Shown here piece by piece: positions 12,661-25,200 of a DNA stretch of 64,000 nucleotides. The stretch covers positions 1,144,792 through 1,208,791 of the forward strand of contig JAVSML010025176.1 of the NCBI GenBank assembly GCA_038503035.1, read 5' to 3'. The notes beneath the pieces are model-generated. The model made no database searches. It saw nothing but the letters and a program-made list of their open reading frames with translations, and was not told the origin of the DNA. The position numbers were made by a program, and so were the translations under genes. This DNA is from Crocodylus rhombifer (lineage: Eukaryota; Chordata; Crocodylia; Crocodylidae). The stretch's first letter is position 1. Each line of letters starts with the position of its first letter.

Positions 12661-13332
12661 GATAAAAGGTAAGATCACTAGTGCTGGGTATGTTTCTTCT
12701 TTAAAAAATCTGATTCTAAAGAGAAGAGAATGGTCTATAAATGCATACGTTAATAAAATCACAGAAAACTTATATAAAGAAGACATACTAGTTCATGTAC
12801 CCTGTTCTGATATTGCAACATTATTTCCTATATTACATTTTCTAGTATTTGCCTAGACTAGTTATAAATGCCTTAAAAGCCTTCCTTCCAATACTTTTCT
12901 TTGTATGCTTCCAGATTAAATTTCATTGTCAAGAAATTAAGCATTAGTGCTTTCTAATTGTCTCCATCCTATTGGGAATTTTTCATTTTAGTATTATCTT
13001 ATCTATTCTTAGGCAAAGAAACTCCTGCCTAAGAATTTAAGGAAGCCACCTGGGATCACTTTGCACCCTTACTAAACACTAGAAAAAGCTTTAGCAGAGG
13101 CAACATCCTGAAGGAACAGCTTGCAAGCCACTGTGGAATGCTATGAATCCCACCATGTGGCATTTGGAAAATTAATTAGAAAGGTCCAACCATTTGAACT
13201 TATACAAGGAAATGAGAAAACAGTAACTCTTCCATACTTCCATTCTCCCACTTCAAGATCTTTTATGCCATCAGACTATCACTTTCTGTATATAGTATAC
13301 ATTTTCCAATAACCTGGGATGGATTAAAAATT

Positions 13333-13600
13333 TTAAGCAGTGCCATCCCTGGGGGCAGCGAATCAGGGCAACCACCCTGGGCCCCATGGAGTGAAGTGGA
13401 GCAGCTGCAGTGACTCCACGCTGCTGCCAGCTTCACGTCCAGCCATTCCACACCCACCGTCAAATCTGGCGCGTCCGGCCGCTCGGCATCCCACCGCCAT
13501 CGCCACTGCCACCGCTGGCTGCCTCACATGCAGGGGCAGGGCCTCGCACAGGCTGCTTGCCCCTGAACCTGCACCCTCCTCGGGTCGTCTCTGGTTTTAA
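13333..13600. repeat. GC-rich interspersed repeat fragment
   Basis: A sharply bounded GC-rich block in AT-rich surroundings. It starts near CAGTGCCATCCCTGGGGGCA and contains CCACCCTGGGCCCC and a CpG-rich stretch at 13470-13530. The CAG start is compatible with a hAT-type terminus, but no matching right end or target duplication was found. Confidence 0.35.
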
Positions 13601-15185
13601 GATAGCATTATTACTGTTATCACAGTATACTGTTTGAGTTGTCAGAACACCTTTGGTAAGCCTAAGGAACAAAGGTGGAACAGACATTCTAGCTAATGTA
13701 AAATTGATGGATGAATTGATACAATGAGCTGGGGACAATATATGTTTGTAGGGGCAAAAGTGGGGGGGATAATAAATTTGTTTGGAAAACAAGGATTTTT
13801 GTGGGTGATATCTTTTATTGGATCAGCTGCGCGTTTGGGATAAAGTTGCACAAGCTTCTGAATGTAAAGTATATTGAAAAGGTTTTTTTAGTTGTGTGGT
13901 AGCAGCTCATTTGTGATTATTACATTTATTTTGTAATACATTTTTCTCAGACATTTTGCTGCACTAATGTAGGCAGATCTGAAGTTCCTGTAATCACTAC
14001 AGCTACAAGTACAGGTAAAAGCTTATAGTGAGGTTAGACACAGTATTTTTTATATATACTCTGTCTATGCTATTGGCAGGAAGTGGCAATTTTGCTCTTG
14101 TTCTCACACTGTGCAATGCTTAAAGAGACAGTGAAGTCTTGAGGTTCACTGTAGGATCCCAACTGGCTGGTTGGCTCTGGCTACAACAAATTATATACCA
14201 TCATTTGCACATTCCAACTGTATGGACTAGCTAAGAATTGAGCAGTTCCAGATTTATATATATATGCTATCCCATTACTTCTCCCTAGTGTATTCTGCTG
14301 CTTAGCTTCATCCACATTCTGTCATGTATTTTTTATCATGATCTTTGGGATATGTCATTTAGAGACAGACTATCAAAGTTACTTAAGTGTCTTGAAGGTG
14401 TACCTCATTTGCTTAACCCCCCATCAATCAATGGGCCAGAGGTAAGATGCTGTTGAAAATCCCTGCTGTTTTAAGTTGCACATTTAGGCACCTTTGACAA
14501 TCTGGTCCTGAAGACCTAGACTAGTGAAGCCAACATGGCTTGCAACATTAAGCTGAACAACAACAGAAATCTTAAACGACAAAAATAATATTATAGTAGC
14601 TAAACAATTACCATTATGCTCTCCCAGTCCAATTACTCAAAAATAATTGTAGTCACATATGCTCAAATGACTTTCATCTTACAAAGTTGCAACCTCAACT
14701 GGCTGTATTGGCAATAACAGAAACAAAAAATGGCCACATATGACCACAATATGATTTTAGAGGGGCTACTGCAGTAGACAAGTGCCCAAGCTAAATGCTA
14801 CCCCAATACTAGGACCTTAAGTCCTATCTGCAGGTACCAGACCCTTGCTGCAGAGTGATTAAGATGATCTTTTGGTCTCCAAATGAGTACAAAGAGATTT
14901 CAGATGAATAAGCCTGAGTCCTCCAGTATCTCTGCCATGTCAAGCAACCCTAAAACTTAAACAGCATCCTACTTTGGCCCACTACCCACTTCCAATTTAT
15001 CAGAAAAAATGCACCAATGGTTGCCAACTTACGAATGTTACTGTCCCTTTTCAGATTCAGATCTTTAAGCTGTTTCTGGAACTGAAATCAGAGCATATAC
15101 AAACTCAACATGGAAACAATGGTTTCCTATTATTGAGTTGCAACAAACAGGATATAGTGTAAACACTTGCATGCCTCATTTTGCA
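13601..15185. other. No recognised feature
   Basis: AT-rich DNA with no family motif on either strand. It includes a short (TA)n near 14254-14265. Confidence 0.5.
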
Positions 15186-15189
15186 TTAC

Positions 15190-16085
15190 CTTTGGCTACT
15201 CTTCTCCCACAGGCCAAATTTGCAAGAAATTGACTGCAGGAGATCACCACATAAACCTTTAAACAGGATTTCTAAAAACCATGAAATCTGCACAGTCACC
15301 ATCAGCAGCATCAGTCCCCCAGTATGAGGGTGACAGTCTTCCAGTGAATAGGGAAGTCATCAGTGAGTCCAGAGATGACTGAAGAAACCAGTCTGAGATC
15401 CACATGTGCAATTGCTGATGTCGTAAATAGTTCCAGAAGGAAGGAGTAGATCCAGGGAATGTCGGGTCACAACTCTTTCCCTTTGTCTCACTCACCTATC
15501 AGCCTCTTTAAAAAGTTGGCTTGAAATGACTGATGACTTGTTATACATCACAACACCATTAAGGGCTTGAGTTTCCCAGGAATTGATTGACATCAATCAT
15601 GAAGAGGCATTTCTTCATACTGGCCTTCAAGGTGGCTTTGAATCTCTGCTTTTGTCCACCTCCAGTACTGTGACCATCAGTGAGTTGAATGCTGGTTGTC
15701 AGGCATCCTTAATGCATGTCCTTTCAAACAGAGTTTGTACTTTATAAATATGGCTTCAGTGCAATGTGTTTTCTTGTTCTTCTGCCTTTCCAATTGTTTT
15801 GAAGGTCTCCAAAACATTGCTGAAAAGTAACATTCCAAAGCTTTCAGGTATTTCTGATATTTCATCCAATTTTCACACCCATACAAAAGGGTAGGAATAA
15901 CAGCAGCCTGGTAGATGAAAAGTTTGGTTTGGGTCCTGATGTCATGATCACTGAAGACATAATTTCAAAGATGACCTAAGGCAGCACTTGCAGATTTAAT
16001 CCAATGCTGGATATCATCATCTACATTCAGTTTTTGAGAAAGGCAACTAGGTAGAGGAAATGCTTAACACTCTCCAAGAATTATC
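15190..16085 (-). pseudogene. RTE-like LINE reverse transcriptase C-terminal relic
   Basis: Read on the minus strand, this gives a NVDDDIQHWIKSAS-like segment, then HDIRTQTKLFIYQAAVIPTL, LYGCENW and a KYLKALE segment. Further on come GHALRMPDNQ and a degenerate end. The order matches the RT C-terminal region of LINEs whose phrase is 'KLxVYxAVVLPTLLYGCExW...LExFH...LRWxGHVxRM'. Only one minus-strand frame (15677-15886) is open for 69 codons. Frameshifts and stops break the rest. The plus-strand relic at 20.43-21.28 kb is the same family. Clade assignment to RTE is inferred from this phrase and from the sibling copy's GAT-repeat tail. A CR1/L2-related lineage is the alternative. Confidence 0.65.
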
Positions 16086-16835
16086 TCCTAATTTTAACAT
16101 ACAGAGGAGCAGACAAGTTGTTTGGGGTGGATTAGTAAAGTGCCTGGTTTTTGCAAAATTTCACTTAAATGTTGAGGGTCTGAAAGGGCAAATGGGACAC
16201 AATAATGTAAAACAATGAGACATTTTATAAAAATAGTTTTCATCACTAATCCCTAACACTCCTACATGCATTGTCATTGCACTCTTAGCACATACCCCAT
16301 GCAGCAGTCAGGTAAAATTTCCATTCTTATCTGCAGCACAGGGAACAGATGTTGCATTAAAAAAAACTGATCACAAAACCTACTACGATACAAGTGAAAT
16401 TACTGTCTGATGCTAGACTGTATGCATTCAAGATGTGCAGCCAATAGTAAGATAATGGAAATATTATAAAACCCAAGCAGCACATAAGGCAGGCAGCATG
16501 GAAGCCAAGCAGGTGGGACAGGTGCCAGGGGTCATAGACCCAGAGCTGGTACCAGGGAAGAGAGACCAGCAACAGAACAGGTAAGTGTGGGGGGGGTCAG
16601 GTAGGATGGGATCAAGTGGTGTTGAGGGCAAGGAGTGAATGAGTGATAGGGGATGCAGGCACCACAGAAACAGGCATGATCCAGAAAGCAAAGGCATAGG
16701 AGCAGGTAGCAGGACATGCAGGCACCAGGGCAGGGGGCAGACAGCAACATAAGGAAGAGGTCAGACCCCCGCATCTGCCTTCCCCTCGCCCCCAGCTCTC
16801 CTGCCTCCGCTTGCCCTGATGCAGTGGTGGTGGGG

Positions 16836-16946
16836 AAAACTTTAAGACAACACTCCAAAATTAGATTTTGGACATAGAAAATTATAACCAATTTATACAT
16901 TCTTCATGTCTAAAATCTAATTATTGAATGTGATTTTAAATGTGGG
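16836..16946. repeat. Foldback element, copy 1
   Basis: Two arms pair as an imperfect inverted repeat about 110 bp long. The left arm has TTTAAGACAACACTCC, AAAATTAGATTTTGGACATA and GAAAATTATAA. The right arm, reverse-complemented, has AATAATTAGATTTTAGACAT. The same arm sequence recurs at 19543-19655. A GC-rich segment (16500-16830) adjoins it on the left and may belong to the same transposon. Confidence 0.6.
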
Positions 16947-17399
16947 TAAATACAATAGCAACAATCCACTGACTTCTGTATTTAGGTTTTAAATATGTGG
17001 TGTTTAACATATGTAAAAAGAGAACTCTTACACTAAAACCATAATGCGTTACTGGTCACTTATGTCATCATATAGCATATCTATAATTCATAGACACAGA
17101 TCTTTATTAATCAAAAAAAAGAATTATATTTAATAACTTTAAATTCAGATATACAAAAACAAATCTTTCAATTACATTTAATATTTTGGTGTCACAAGAC
17201 AGCATAATGAGTTAGTATTGCTAAAATTCATGATTTATAATAAATTATATAGTACATTTTTAGCACCTAATCCTGCAAACAAATTCCATGCAGAAGATTT
17301 AAAGGCAGAGGGATCCCTATGGAAATTTGACTGCAAGCTCCCAGCCTCAGGGACCTCAGGCATCTTTCTGAAGAAGCGGATCCACGAGTTGGTGGCGTA

Positions 17400-18060
17400 G
17401 CTTCCCCCCCCCCCACCCTTTTCAACGGTGCAGCTCACATGCCAGTGATTCCAGTTCCTTGCATCTGGGAACTCCCTCCCCTCCCAAAGGTTTTTCCCAC
17501 CAGGCTGAAGGTTCCAGTTATGGAAAGCAACTATGGGGGTGCTAAGCTGGACCCAGGACAGTGGCATTGATGGGTAGTCACCTGCTTCCAGTGCCTGCTT
17601 CCAGCCAGATGGCAAAACACAGAAGGCACCAGCCAAGGAACAGGGTGCTGGAAGTGGGGGACCTATTTCTTGCTGCTGCTGTTCCTGACTGGGTCTGGCA
17701 TCCTGTGCAACACTAACTGCAGGCCCTGGCTGTAGCAGGCAGAAGCAGTTGTGGGGATTCCCTTGCCCCCAGTCAGCCAGAGACGACAGCAGCTGCTGGG
17801 TCTCCCCTTCCTACTCTGTGGCAACACCTGCTGGGGGGAGTGGAGGCACTCCCGAGCGCTGGCTGGAAGGGGGTGCCCAGAGTGGGGTGGAAGGGTGAGG
17901 GAGTCATACCTCCTTTGGAGACTCAAAGAAGTCCCTAGCAGATGTTGCCATGGTGCAGTCTGCCCATGGGGGAAAGGGGTGATGGCTATAGCCCTGCTGT
18001 AGTGGGGTGGAGGAATGAATTTAAGATAACCCTCCAATCTTAAAGCATTGGAACTTCCAG
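17400..18060. repeat. GC-rich repeat ending in the same AAGATAACC terminus
   Basis: A GC-rich block ends with GGAGGAATGAATTTAAGATA followed by ACCCTCCAATCTTAAAGC (18008-18045). That terminal phrase is shared, in the opposite orientation, with 19635-19672, and more distantly with 16836. Frames of 83 to 153 codons on both strands here have no family motif. I take the block to be a non-autonomous transposon related to the foldback pair. Confidence 0.4.
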
Positions 18061-19500
18061 CACCAGTTGCATTACCTGCACCCTCCCTTTCCAAAATCCT
18101 AGAATTGCCCATCTCTGTTAACAATTTTGGGATAGAAAAGTGCTCTCCAGTGTAAAGGTAGCTAAATTCTCAGTACATTATGTTTGTCTGTTCTTTCCCT
18201 TCCCAGTGAAAATGAATCTGCCATTCAATATTACATGGATATCATGCAGAAGGATATTCATAGAGATATGGTGACATATTTTTGGAATCACTGAAGTATT
18301 TACATAAAAGTTACAGTCCTCATAACTTTGAAATTTTCCCTCCCAACTGCAGTACCTGAGCAAAATACCAGAGCAAGACTTTAATGACTCTGGCTATGCG
18401 ATGCATTTCTTTTACTGGTATAATTCTTATGCTGGTATACTACAAATCATTTCCTGCCATTTATCAAGCCTAGTAAAGAGGGAAAATGTTTAAAAAAATC
18501 GCCCATCAAGAATTACTGCTTCTTAAGTGCCAAGCAGATAATGCAGTACTTGATGGCCCAAACTCTCAAAAGTTTCTCCAGTTTGTCCTCAAGCAATTGT
18601 CTGTTGAAAACACAGCATACAAAGGTATTTTCTAAATCAAGCTACTGCATAATAGCAATGATTGGAATTGCACTTTCTGTTTAAAAGCTTACAATGCAAT
18701 AAAACACTTTTCTTCACATTGCTGCTGGTTTTCATATGTCTTTGCTGTGGCATCTCCACATAATACCTCAGAAAATGATCTTCACATACCTAGAAATGTT
18801 TTTAGGGTTCCCTGTACCAAAAACATCTGTTCACTGTAACTGATGGTATGATATTTTGCTTTATTTCCTGCCAGGCCTACAGAACACACGGGAGTGTGTG
18901 GGAACTCCTATTCATACTTGAAGGGAATACTAGAATGCATGTTTAAGTCAAGCAAACCTTGAAAAAGTAGAATCTATTTCAATGCAGCCTTAAGAATACT
19001 CTCTAGTAAGGTCAGGCAGCAGATGGCTTTAAATGTAGATTTTGCATTATTTGGATCCTTACATAGGATGCTCAATTGCTGGAGATGCACTTATCTTCTG
19101 AGGTTTGTTTGTTTGTTTGTTTCTCTATAATTTTTTAGCAATGCTGCAATGGAAACACTGCAGGATTTAATTAATTTAGCCACGTTGTAGCCTGCACCAC
19201 CAATCATATTCTTTTTCTGAAAGCAAAAAAAGCCACCAGGACAGGATGGGCAGAAAAAAGCCACCAGGACAGGCCAGTAAATGTTTTCAAAAAATCTTAC
19301 CAACAAGACATCAGCCTTTTATAAATTGACATAAACAACTCTAGTAAATCTGCACACTGACCCTTGTCTTCATCTTTATGTTTAAATGGAACAAGAGTAC
19401 CTACAATAAAGATATAACCTCCCCCCTGCCCCCACCGCTTTAATGTAAGCCCCTAGGGGACTAAACATATTCCAGTAATCTGGTTGTCAGCTTTTCCAAT
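18061..19500. other. No recognised gene; (GTTT)n tract
   Basis: AT-rich DNA. A (GTTT)n tract lies at about 19103-19120. Two near-identical phrases, AAAAAAGCCACCAGGACAGG, occur about 27 bp apart (from 19226 and 19254), a small local duplication. Nothing else recognised. Confidence 0.5.
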
Positions 19501-19542
19501 AAAAATGCAAAAACTACCACATTTACCCAAATTCAAGACTAC

Positions 19543-19655
19543 TTTAAATTTAAGATAACCCCCCAATAATTAGATTTTATACATAGAAAACGGATAATTT
19601 TAAAATCATTTTTATGTATAGATCAGAATTATTAGAGTCATCTTAAATTCATTCC
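19543..19655. repeat. Foldback element, copy 2
   Basis: The left arm is TTTAAATTTAAGATAACC, then CCCCAATAATTAGATTTTAT and ACATAGAAAA. The right arm, reverse-complemented, is GGAATGAATTTAAGATGACT, then CTAATAATTCTGATCTATAC and ATAAAAA. The two arms pair over about 45 bp each with several mismatches. It is the same family as copy 1 at 16.84 kb. A GC-rich segment (19660-20230) adjoins it on the right. Confidence 0.65.
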
Positions 19656-20289
19656 TCCCCCCTTTCCCCCCCAGCAAGGAAAGCAGTGGCAGGGGAGCAG
19701 GTGGTTTGGGGCAGGAAGGCAAGCAACAGGTGGTTAAGTGGCCGGACCTCTGCCTCTTGCTCCTGCACTTGCTCCTTCTGCTGCCCGCCCTCACAATGTC
19801 TACATGCCCAGGACCTTCCCCTGCCCCAAGCGGTGATGGCACCACCTACTTCTTGCCCCCATCATAGTGACTGCACCCCCCACAATGCCTGTGCCCCTTC
19901 CACCTTCCCCCTGCCCTTCCCTGAAGCTTCTGCACCCCCCCCCACCACTTACTTTCCAGTGTGGCTCAAGCCCCATTCCAGCTTGGGGCATGAGGTACAT
20001 GGTAGTCCAGTCGCAGCCCAGCAATGCAACAATGGGTCCTGCAGAGACAGCTCCAGACACTGGAGCTGCTGTCATCATTACTACTGCTACGTGGTCAGGT
20101 CAGGACTGGATCTAACCTGTGCCCCATGTGCTGGGCCAGAATGACCACAGAGTCACAGGGGCAGAAGTTGCAAAGGAGGAAAACAGAGGCTGTAGGAGGG
20201 ATAGGCAGCTGCTGCAACACTAACTCCAACTAACCCTTGATTAGAACTTTTTTGATTTGACCCTTGATTTGACCCTCCTGAACTGTCCC

Positions 20290-20428
20290 CTTCTACTTGT
20301 TGAAGAGCTCCTCCTGGAATCTCAGTGTCAGTTTAGGGCATCAAGAGGTACAACTGACATAACTTTCACTGCTTGCCAGATGATCTGCTCAGATCCCTTC
20401 CGACCTTAACTATGAAACTATGAAATTG
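20290..20428 (+). mobile_element. CR1 3' tail fragment
   Basis: Only the extreme 3' end of a plus-strand CR1 is present: GATGATCTGCTCAGATCCCT, then TCCGACCTTAACTATGAAAC and a terminal TATGAAATT repeat. The TATGAAA direct repeat at the very end is the family's 3' signature. It directly abuts the RTE-like relic that follows. The left limit is approximate. Confidence 0.8.
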
Positions 20429-21284
20429 ATAGTGAGACTCTGAATAATGCTGAGTTTTTTCTGTACCTCAGAAGCCATCTCGTACAGAAGGCTGACATTG
20501 ATGAACATCACCTCAAATGTGTGAGTGCAACCTTCAGACACATACGGAACCAGGTGTTTGAAGGTCATGACATCAGATCCAAAACCAAGCTCATGGTTTA
20601 TCAAGCAGTTGTGAGTGCCACCTTGCTGTGCAAAGTTGAGGTGTGAACAACATACAACAGACATCTCAAGGTTCTAGAGAAGTATCATCAGTGCTGCCTG
20701 TGGAAGATCCTTCAAATCCAGTGGGAAAACAGACACAACCACATTAGTGTCCTCTCACAAGCAAATACAGTGAGTATCAAGGCAATGATCATCCAACATC
20801 AACTTTGCTGAGCTGGTCACATCACCTGGATGTCCAGCTCCAGATTCCCAAAGCAAGTTTTATTGTCCCAGATCAGTCAAGGCATATACTAAAGAGGAGG
20901 GCAGAGAATGCACTTTAAGGACGCTCTCAAGGCCAACTTGAAAAAATGCAACATTGACATCAACTCATGGGAAACTATTACTCAGGACTGCCCCAAATGG
21001 AGGAAGAGTTTGCTGCAAGGATCTTAATACTTTGAAACCTTATATGACAACAGGAGGATACAGAAAAGTGGGAGCATCAGAAACAGTGTATCGCGAAACG
21101 AATCACGAATCTAGAGCCACCTATCCCACATGGAAATACATGCCTGAGTTGCAAAAGAGTGTGTCGATCCTGTATCAGTCTTGACAGCACACCAATAAAA
21201 CAATTATGAAAGATAATCATCCTTGGCAATCATCCTTGATGGAAGACAATCATCCATGGCTGCAAGGAATTGATGATGATGATA
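20429..21284 (+). pseudogene. RTE-like LINE reverse transcriptase C-terminal relic with GAT tail
   Basis: The plus-strand translation gives ADIDEHHLKCVSATFRHIRN, then HDIRSKTKLMVYQAVVSATL, HLKVLEKYHQCCLWKI and a QLCxAGHITWM box. It ends with a FKDALKANLKKCNIDINSWE segment. The sequence stops in TGATGATGATGATA (21271-21284), a short tandem tail typical of RTE-type elements. In-frame stops interrupt it (for example after the CKVEV segment). The domain belongs after the RT catalytic core, so the copy is 5'-truncated. It is the same family as the minus-strand relic at 15.2-16.1 kb. Confidence 0.7.
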
Positions 21285-21704
21285 TACCCACTCATATATC
21301 AGGCCTCATGTGTTTTCCAGGTCTTCAGTAGAATTCTTTAATTCTCTCATCCACAGGTTATGGACAGAAGTATGTATAAAGTGCTTCAAATTCGATCTTC
21401 ACTGAAACACATCAGTACCTCACAAACATACAGCCCTTTTTCATCTTAAATCCCCAAACTGCCAGAGCCAATTCTGCTATGCCATCCCAGTTTGGCCACT
21501 TGTGTGTAGGAATACTAGTATGTGTCAAATCCACAATTTCCCAGAGGCTCCCAAGAACAGTGCAAGTGAGAACAGCAGAACCTTGTCTTGAGTACCAGCT
21601 GAGTAGCTGCTGGATGACTACGGAGTGGTCTTCTGGACACCTTCAGAATAGTAAAAGACTTATGCCTGGAAAATAGCAATGGTACATACCTTGGATGACC
21701 ATTT

Positions 21705-22274
21705 AACAGAATCATAGAAAATCGGGGTTGGAAGGAACCTCATGTAGTCCAATCCCCTGCTCAAAGCAGGGCTGTCCCCAACTATGTCATCCCAGTCAAA
21801 GCCTTGTCTAGCTGGGGCTTAAAAACCTCCAAGAACGGAGATTCCACAACTTCTCTGGGTAACCTGTTCCAGTACTTTGCTACCCTACAGTGAAAAACTT
21901 TTTTGCTAATATCTAACCTAACCTTCCCTTGCTGTTAGAGACCATTGTTTCTTGTTTGGTTATGTGCCACCACTGATCTACCACCTCCTTGTCCTGTCTA
22001 GCTCCCTCCTCTTTGGAACCACCCTTCAGGTAGTTGAAGGCTGTTATTAAATCCCCCCTCAGTCTTCTCTTCTCCAGACTAAATAACCATGGTTCCCTTA
22101 GCCTCTTCTCTGAAGTCATGTGCCCCAGCCCCTTAACCACTTCCACTGCCCTTCACTGGATTCCCTCCAATTTGTTTACATCCTTTCTATAGTGAGGGCC
22201 CAAAACTGGAAACAGTACTCCAGATGTGCTCCCACCAGGGCTAAACAGAGGGTACGATCACACGCCTCAATCTG
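21705..22274 (-). mobile_element. CR1 LINE copy C, 3' part (split by hAT)
   Basis: Minus-strand CR1. Its 3' end is at about 21705 (AGAATCATAGAAAATCGGGG on the plus strand). The body holds a decayed C-terminal RT region ([24 protein letters not shown] sequence at 21913-22146). The element stops abruptly at the hAT insertion and resumes at 25798. Subfamily features differ from copies A and B and look more like bird/turtle-type CR1. Confidence 0.85.
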
Positions 22275-22282
22275 CTGGCAAC
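22275..22282. repeat. Left 8-bp target-site duplication of the hAT element
   Basis: CTGGCAAC, identical to the octamer at 25790-25797 just beyond the other end. Eight base pairs is the diagnostic duplication length of hAT transposons. Confidence 0.9.
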
Positions 22283-25200
22283 CATGGTAGATTAAAAACA
22301 ATTTAAAAATTTTAAAATGATTTTTTAAAATTTAGAATAGATTTTTTTATTTAATTGTATTTTTAAGATGTTTTTCTTAAAAAATAAACCTATGTGAAAA
22401 TAGTTTTAATTTATGATATGTTAAAGCTCCAAGATCATAACTTCTAAATATTTACTAATAATATTATATTCTACTTGAGACAATATACTCATATAACCTT
22501 TTTAGAAAAGTTTAATAAATATGTCACAACAGGCCATGGACTATATTAGGGGCCCAATCTTATTGGATTCCCAGAGGCTCCTCTACAGATGAGTAAAGAT
22601 TAAAGAAAACCACTATACCCAATGAGACTCAGTGCTCAGTCTATCTCATTAAGCATTTTTGTGATGCATAGTTTCAGTTTTCAACTGGATTTGTGTCTCC
22701 AGAGATAACATCCTTGTGAACAGCAGTGTACAGAGATGAGAGATAACAGACCTGATTACGTACTCATCAGCCCTCTTGTCTCTCTGCAAGTTTGTGTACA
22801 CAGACTCAAGACCTCTCTAAAAGTGCAACATTTCAAGAAGTTAAAGGAATAGAGAGGATTGATTAGGGTAGAATAGATCTGGGCAAGGAGGAGGAGTCTG
22901 GAGATAAATGCAAGGAGGGAGGGGCAGTAGAAACAAAAGAGAAACATTTTGAGCAGAATATTCTAGAAGTCTTGAGGGATAAGTTTCTGAGTATAGCCTC
23001 TCCACTGATTTGAGATTTAGAGAGGGAATGGTATGGCTGAAGGGAAAACCTATCATGGCAGCAGGAGGCTTGCCAGGCCATAACAGAGACCCTGTTTGGG
23101 AATATTTTAATGAAGTTCCTTTACCTGTGGGTAAGACAGGTATGCGTGCAAAATGAAAATAATCCAACAAAGAAATGCAAGGCCTGGTTGCCTGAATGAT
23201 ACCTCATCTGAGAGGTACTCCTTCTGAGGACAAAGTTGCTTTGAAGATGATAAACAGAATATGTCTGAACACGTAGGATCTCTAGGTTAGTAAACTTCCA
23301 TATTTCATACTTCTTTCTTAAGGATTGTCTGTCTCCCCTGTCCATATCTTTTGGGTAGACTTCTGGACTACTCAAATTCTCATAAAAATGTTTGAGCAAA
23401 AATAGTTGTTACTTTATGGAACTATCATACTTTTAATGCAGTTGTGATATAAAATAATGGCTGAAGATGGCAGATCTTCCTTTTACAGTTTCAATTCTAA
23501 AATAGTACTAAGTGCAATGAGTAATACAAAATGGACAGTACTGTAGTGACTGCATTAACTTTTGTTTGGGAGGATCCATTATCAACGTACAGGCTTCTAA
23601 CTATCCATCTTCAACATCATCATCACTGTCTACAGTTTCAAAGTTATCTGCTAATGACACCAATGTTCCAGTCAAATGTATGTCACATAATATATAACCT
23701 GTAGCAAAAAAAAAATCTCCATCATCCAGAAACAACCACTGATATGTGTTTTAATAAGAACCAGCAGATTACAGGAAGAGGTAACTGAAAAAAAAAAAAA
23801 GCTCAGTTTGTTTATGCAACAAAATTCTCCTTTCCATATGGTTGAGGACACACACTGCACTGACATGGTTCAGCCATTACGGCCAGGATACAGTCCACCC
23901 AAAAGAGCAGATATAGCAGGCAAAATGCTGGATAAAGTACATGAGAAAGAAATTGAACAGTGTGCAAAAAGTCTAGAGGGGAAAATTGTTAACCTGAGTC
24001 TTGATGGTATACAATATCCACTATGTGCTTGTATGACAACAGAAGAAGGGACTGCTACCTTACAGAAACAACTGATACATCAGGAAAGCACACACAGCAG
24101 AATAGTTACAAGAACTATGAAAAAAAATTCAGATGTCTAGTACACAGCTTTATCACAAGCAATGCTGCAAATGTATCAAAGATGAGAGAAAATGTAGAAG
24201 AAAGTGAAGAAAGCCCCAGCTAATAAAATATGAGTGCAATGCTCATTTGATGCACCTCGTAGCCAAAGCCAAGTGTTCCAGAAATAAAGGCTAAAGTTGT
24301 TGAAATTTCAAAATACTTCCGTAACAACCACTGTGCAGCAGCAGCTACTCATCAAGAAAGTAGGAGGAACCAAACTAACTCTCCTACAAGATGTGTGACG
24401 GGACTCAGTAATGAACTGTTTTGGGCAATATATATTAAGAACTGGCCTAATCTGATGACAATTTGTGAACAAATTGTTACAAAATAAATGGAACTGTCAC
24501 AGCCAAAGTTCTCAACATTGGGCTAAGGAGAAATGTAGAATGTATACTGACTATCTTGAAGCCTATTTCCATAGCCTTGAACAAAGTACAGGGAAATCAC
24601 TGTTTTATTGCTGATGCTGTTGACATTTGGAAGGAGCAGAGTGGGACATTGAAAAGAGATGTACACAATGACATAGTTAAATTACAGGCATTAAAAAAAT
24701 GGAAAAAGCACTATCTCCAACTTCTTTTTTGCCAATATTCTCAATACTCAGTACCAGGGTCAGTCATAAACTGCTGAAAAAGAGGAGCTGGCTTATGACA
24801 TGAGCATCCAGCAATTATTCCTCCATAATACCAACCATAATACATTTCAGGGCTAAGGGTGAACCATTCAAGAAATATCTGTTTACTGATATGGTTTTAA
24901 AGAAAGTCACACCAGAGAACTGGTGGAAGTCACTTAAGCACCTGGATCCATCAAAGACTATTGAAATGATAATCCAGCTTTTAACAACAGTAGCTTCTTC
25001 TGCAGGTGTAGAAATAATATTTTCTTCCTTTGGACTGATTCATTCAAAACTGAGAAATCGTCTGGGAACTAATAAAACAGGAAAACTTGTCTTTCTTTTC
25101 CAGTCTATGAAAAAACAGTACGGGGACGGTGAAAACTGAGTTTGCTACATAACCCAATATTTTAAGTTTCTCAGGTTGACCTGGCTGAAATAATGTATTT

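Noticed and set aside
17663..18124. 153-codon minus-strand frame
   Set aside because: It runs through the GC-rich repeat and out into its AAGATAACC terminus without any family motif.
19686..20144. 152-codon plus-strand frame
   Set aside because: It falls in the GC-rich block beside the foldback element. It is cysteine- and proline-rich and has an equally open shadow on the minus strand.
23808..25139. A domesticated hAT transposase gene (ZBED-like)
   Set aside because: The frame is broken at least four times, there is no BED finger, and the flanking target duplications show an ordinary decayed insertion.
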